Shown piece by piece: positions 23,840-26,265 of a stretch of 26,265 nucleotides of DNA. Source of the stretch: CAIUPE01 sp046092445 (GTDB lineage Bacteria; Pseudomonadota; Alphaproteobacteria; Rhizobiales; Beijerinckiaceae); NCBI GenBank assembly GCA_046092445.1, contig JBJTDR010000067.1, forward strand, positions 1 through 26,265. The letters run 5' to 3'. A program made the translations under genes and the position numbers. How positions within the stretch are numbered: the stretch's first letter is position 1; every line of letters starts with the position of its first letter. The notes beneath the pieces are model-generated. The model saw nothing but the letters and a program-made list of their open reading frames with translations, was not told the DNA's origin and searched no databases.

Positions 23840-25054
23840 ATGAAAAAAGCAATAGAATCTCCGTTTGCCAAACAACCCAGCCGATATCTCGCTGATCGGA
23901 CGATCTTGCAAATTATTCCCTCTCTTGACGCAGGCGGAGCCGAACGAACCACAGTTGATATCGCGGAAGGTTTGGCAAATCATGGGGCAAGAGCTCTTGT
24001 GGCCACCGAAGGCGGTCGGCTAATCCCCGAACTTCAAGCAAAGGGCGGAATCTGGCTCCCCTTTCCGGCAGCGACGAAAAATCCTTTGAAAATTCTTGCG
24101 AACTTAGTCCGCCTGCGAAAAATCTGCCTCGAAGAAAACGTGGACATCATCCATGCGCGCTCGCGAGCGCCCGCTTGGACAGCGCTGATGACCGCAAAAT
24201 TACTGAAAATTCCGTTTGTGACGACATATCACGGTAGCTACGCCGGGCGCTCAGCAGTCAAGATTCTCTACAACTCCGTAATGGCGCGAGGCGATATCGT
24301 CATTGCAAACTCGCACTATACAGCCTCTCTGATTCGGAAGCTGCATCCTTTCGCCGCCGCGAAAATCGTCGTTATTCATCGCGGGACGGACCTGAAGCAG
24401 TTTCTTCCCGCCGCCATCACGGTCGAGCGGATCGAGAGATTGCGAAAGGAGTGGGGTGTTGATCGTCATCACCGGATCATTCTGCTGGCCGCGCGTCTGA
24501 CAAATTGGAAAGGCCAGAAAGTCCTGATTCGCGCCGCAAAATTATTAGTTGATCGCGGTATGACCGATATTATGGTTGTACTTGCGGGAGATCCTCAAGG
24601 ACGTTCCCAATACGTTCGCGAGCTCGAATCGCTCATTGAAGAACTCAATCTGAAAAAGCATGTTAAAATCGTCGGTCATTGCACCGACATGCCCACTGCT
24701 TTTGCAATATCAGCTACGGTGGCTGTACCCTCAACAGAACCGGAAGCGTTCGGGCGAACTGCAGTCGAGGCGCAAGCCATGGGTACACCGGTGATTGTAA
24801 GTAGTCTTGGCGCCGTTACTGAGACCGTCTTAGCGATACCCGAAAACTCAGAAGCTGTCCGAACGGGTTGGTTGACACCCCCGAACAGCCCAGAAAAATT
24901 AGCCGAGACGCTTGAAATGTCAATGAATTTAGGCCCAAATGCGCGAGAACGGTTAGCAGATGCCTGCCGAAAACATGTTGAAGTTCGCTTTTCACTCGAA
25001 CGAATGGTAGATAATACTCTCGACGTCTACTCTACGATATGCGATCGGACATAA
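23840..25054 (+). CDS. GT4-family glycosyltransferase
   Basis: A 404-residue GT-B enzyme. The N-terminus shows IIPSLDAGGAERTT, the standard start of family 4; the donor domain has LLAARLTNWKGQ and the E-x7-E motif in EPEAFGRTAVEAQAMGTPVI. Probably adds a sugar to a cell-envelope lipid or polysaccharide; donor and acceptor are unknown. It differs clearly from the Agt-like gene at 16548-17552. Ribosome site before ATG 23840 is weak. Base use is AT-richer than in the first half of the window. Confidence 0.88.
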   Translation: MKKAIESPFAKQPSRYLADRTILQIIPSLDAGGAERTTVDIAEGLANHGARALVATEGGRLIPELQAKGGIWLPFPAATKNPLKILANLVRLRKICLEENVDIIHARSRAPAWTALMTAKLLKIPFVTTYHGSYAGRSAVKILYNSVMARGDIVIANSHYTASLIRKLHPFAAAKIVVIHRGTDLKQFLPAAITVERIERLRKEWGVDRHHRIILLAARLTNWKGQKVLIRAAKLLVDRGMTDIMVVLAGDPQGRSQYVRELESLIEELNLKKHVKIVGHCTDMPTAFAISATVAVPSTEPEAFGRTAVEAQAMGTPVIVSSLGAVTETVLAIPENSEAVRTGWLTPPNSPEKLAETLEMSMNLGPNARERLADACRKHVEVRFSLERMVDNTLDVYSTICDRT

Positions 25055-25175
25055 AAATTTAAACAAATATAGCGTGATCTGTGGACATCTTGACAAATTA
25101 TGTAATCTCGTGCCCATGAAAAAGTAAGAAATTTGGAATGAGGCAAATTTTGATTTATCTTGCCACTTAGCTATT

Positions 25176-25208
25176 AAGAGGAGAATGAAGCCATTCGCAG
25201 ACCTATGA
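25176..25208 (+). promoter_or_regulatory. infC start region: ribosome site, rare ATT start and overlapping mini-ORF
   Basis: AAGAGGAGA at 25176-25184 is a strong Shine-Dalgarno sequence with a 9-base spacer to ATT at 25193, which is in frame with infC. It is one base from an ATG at 25185 (too close for initiation there; that frame would give the seven-residue MKPFADL) and 21 bases from the ATG at 25205 (too far). This makes ATT the likely start. Confidence 0.7.
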
Positions 25209-25735
25209 GAACAGCCCCAGTTCCAGTCAAAGAAGGGCCACGCGCCAACCGAGATATCCGTGGCGTTAGAGAGGTTCAGTTGATCGACGACACAGGCACA
25301 AATCAGGGCATCGTTTCGTTTTCGGATGCGATAGATTTGGCGGAGCAAGTAGGCCTTGATCTAGTGGAAATTGTGCCAAATGCAACGCCTCCTGTCTGTA
25401 AAATATTGGATTATGGTCGCTTCCGCTTTCTTGAACAGAAAAAGGCCGCTGAAGCCCGCAAAAAGCAAAAGGTGGTTGAAATCAAGGAAATCAAGCTTCG
25501 ACCAGGTATTGATGATCATGATTATGAAACCAAAATGAAAGCTGTTCGCCGGTTTTTCGACGAGGGAGATAAGGTCAAGATCACACTTCGTTTTCGAGGT
25601 CGTGAAATGGCCCACCAGGAACTCGGGATGAAACTGCTTGATCGGGTCAAGTTGGAAATGGCCGATATTTCGAAGATCGAGTCAGAGCCTTTACTTGAAG
25701 GGCGGCAAATGACTATGGTAATGGCACCACGCTAA
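25193..25735 (+). CDS. infC: Translation initiation factor IF-3
   Basis: A 180-residue factor that binds the 30S subunit and proofreads start-codon choice. The N-domain (GPRANRDIRG, then LVEIVPNATPPVCKILDYG) and C-domain (KEIKLRPGIDDHDYETK, FRGREMAHQELG) are complete and the length is standard. The start is placed at ATT 25193, which gives the IRRPM N-terminus seen as MRRP in other alphaproteobacterial IF-3; ATG 25205 would lose four conserved residues. A rare start is the basis of IF-3 self-regulation in E. coli (AUU) and probably here. The usual followers rpmI and rplT are absent; a class II aldolase remnant comes next. Confidence 0.95.
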   Translation: MRRPMRTAPVPVKEGPRANRDIRGVREVQLIDDTGTNQGIVSFSDAIDLAEQVGLDLVEIVPNATPPVCKILDYGRFRFLEQKKAAEARKKQKVVEIKEIKLRPGIDDHDYETKMKAVRRFFDEGDKVKITLRFRGREMAHQELGMKLLDRVKLEMADISKIESEPLLEGRQMTMVMAPR

Positions 25736-25821
25736 ATCATACGAAACTAAGTATAATTATGGTATTCGGTCGGCGCTCAAAATATCAAGCAAGACGGACG
25801 AATATTTTTGAAACTAATACA

Positions 25822-26132
25822 ATGCCTCTACTATCCGATATCGGATCCGACCTTGCAGCAGCATTCAGGCTTGCCGCACACTATGAGTTCAATGAAGGCA
25901 TCTGCAATCACTTTTCGGCAGCTCTTTCTAAGGGACCAGAGCGCTATCTCATCAATCCCTATGGAGTTCATTGGTCCGAGATGCGCCCGGAAAGCCTTTT
26001 GCTGATTGATGGCTCAGGATCAGTCATTGAAGGTGACGGCGAAGTTGAAGCAACAGCACGCAATATTCATATCGCGGGACACCGCGCCAATCCAAAGCAT
26101 CTTTGCATTCTGCATACCCATATGCCGTTTCG
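25822..26132 (+). pseudogene. Class II aldolase/adducin family protein, cut off after about 104 residues
   Basis: The first part of an aldolase/adducin-fold zinc enzyme: SDIGSDLAAAFRLAAHYEF, the NHFSAAL motif, YLINPYGVHWSEM and the zinc-ligand motif HTHMP near residue 100. The family runs to about 230-260 residues and continues after HTHMP with Y/F-A-T-A-L; here it reads FRR and then unrelated sequence to a stop at 26161-26163, so the gene is disrupted at about 26131. The 3' half is not in the window. A sugar-phosphate or adducin-type function cannot be assigned. The start ATG 25822 lacks a good ribosome site; upstream ATG 25759 is an alternative. Confidence 0.75.
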
Positions 26133-26265
26133 TAGACTTCCCTGTCAAGGCTACAATTCGTAAGTAGAGATCTCGGTGCTCTTTCCGCGCGGCATGAACT
26201 GTGTTGGCGGTATTCGTCCGAGCGATTCAAGGGGGCTGGAAGTGTTTGTAATCCTCGACCTATTC
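26133..26265 (-). mobile_element. End of a decayed IS3-family-like element with transposase C-terminus (partial)
   Basis: The aldolase frame stops matching its family at about 26131, and TAGACTTCCC begins at 26133, like the TA-starting ends of the IS2 group of IS3 elements. On the minus strand, 18 bases inside, ends a frame reading ESLGRIPPTQFMPRGKS with stop TAG at 26151-26153, which looks like the RPHxSLGxxPPxxF C-terminus of IS3 transposases (integrase DDE type). The upstream part (VEDYKHFQP) is in another frame, joined at a run of five C at 26231-26235 region, and has an in-frame TAG at 26260-26262, so this copy is dead. Assigned from pattern only; the element continues past the window. 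Confidence 0.45.

Noticed and set aside
23722..23952. N-terminal extension of the ABHD10-like hydrolase by 77 residues
   Set aside because: The extension has no family match, and a clear AGGAG ribosome site marks the ATG at 23721.
25090..25118. TTGACA as -35 of an infC promoter
   Set aside because: The -35 is perfect but no acceptable -10 is found 16-18 bases downstream.
1..26265. CRISPR arrays, tRNA or rRNA genes
   Set aside because: No regularly spaced repeats and no cloverleaf or rRNA-like stretches were seen on either strand.

Overview
The window looks like chromosomal DNA from an alphaproteobacterium of moderate GC content (mid-to-upper fifties percent, estimated by eye). My best guess is a Hyphomicrobiales/Rhizobiales-like lineage. 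The grounds are the IleS tail in which the zinc-finger cysteines have decayed to a KCARSW motif, the order ileS-lspA-small secreted protein-M16-M16-pgi-mutL, the Hsp20/DUF1150 pair, a PlcP/Agt-like pair, a BacA/SbmA-like ABC protein, and an ABHD10-like hydrolase close to infC. The genus cannot be read from the sequence. No rRNA, tRNA or CRISPR array was seen.

Region by region: 1-7770 (+) is a compact housekeeping block: the 3' end of ileS, lspA, a small exported protein, two M16 peptidase-family proteins (one with HxxEH, one without), pgi and mutL, with overlapping start/stop codons at ileS/lspA, M16/M16 and pgi/mutL. 7771-8107 holds a broken MazE/AbrB-type antitoxin whose promoter and palindromic operator still look intact; no toxin is left. 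8117-9076 (-) is a histone-deacetylase/acetylpolyamine-amidohydrolase family enzyme, followed by about 500 bases with at most one doubtful small ORF, then a HAD phosphatase (+). 10378-12564 (-) is a two-gene unit of an Old Yellow Enzyme and a ureohydrolase (agmatinase/guanidinobutyrase type), transcribed away from a class I aminotransferase and a BacA/SbmA-like ABC protein (+).

16101-22003 (-) is a run of minus-strand genes: a small exported protein, a GT4 glycosyltransferase plus a PlcP-type metallophosphoesterase (preceded by a good Pho-box match), an SDR oxidoreductase, the MsrQ/MsrP periplasmic methionine sulfoxide repair pair, and a 2-keto-3-deoxygluconate kinase-like enzyme. 22182-22934 (+) is the Hsp20/DUF1150 pair behind a sigma-32-like promoter. 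22954-25054 holds an ABHD10-like hydrolase (-) divergent from a GT4 glycosyltransferase (+). The end has infC, which almost certainly starts at the rare codon ATT, and a class II aldolase gene cut off at about 26131 by what looks like the end of a decayed IS3-family element.

The most interesting system is the Pho-box/PlcP/Agt unit, a likely phosphate-starvation membrane-lipid remodelling module: PlcP would take the headgroup off phospholipids and the glycosyltransferase would put sugar on the resulting diacylglycerol. This pair is known from other alphaproteobacteria, so it is not a new system, but database annotation often hides it as LpxH-like phosphatase plus generic glycosyltransferase. 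Nothing in the window convinces me of a wholly undescribed system.
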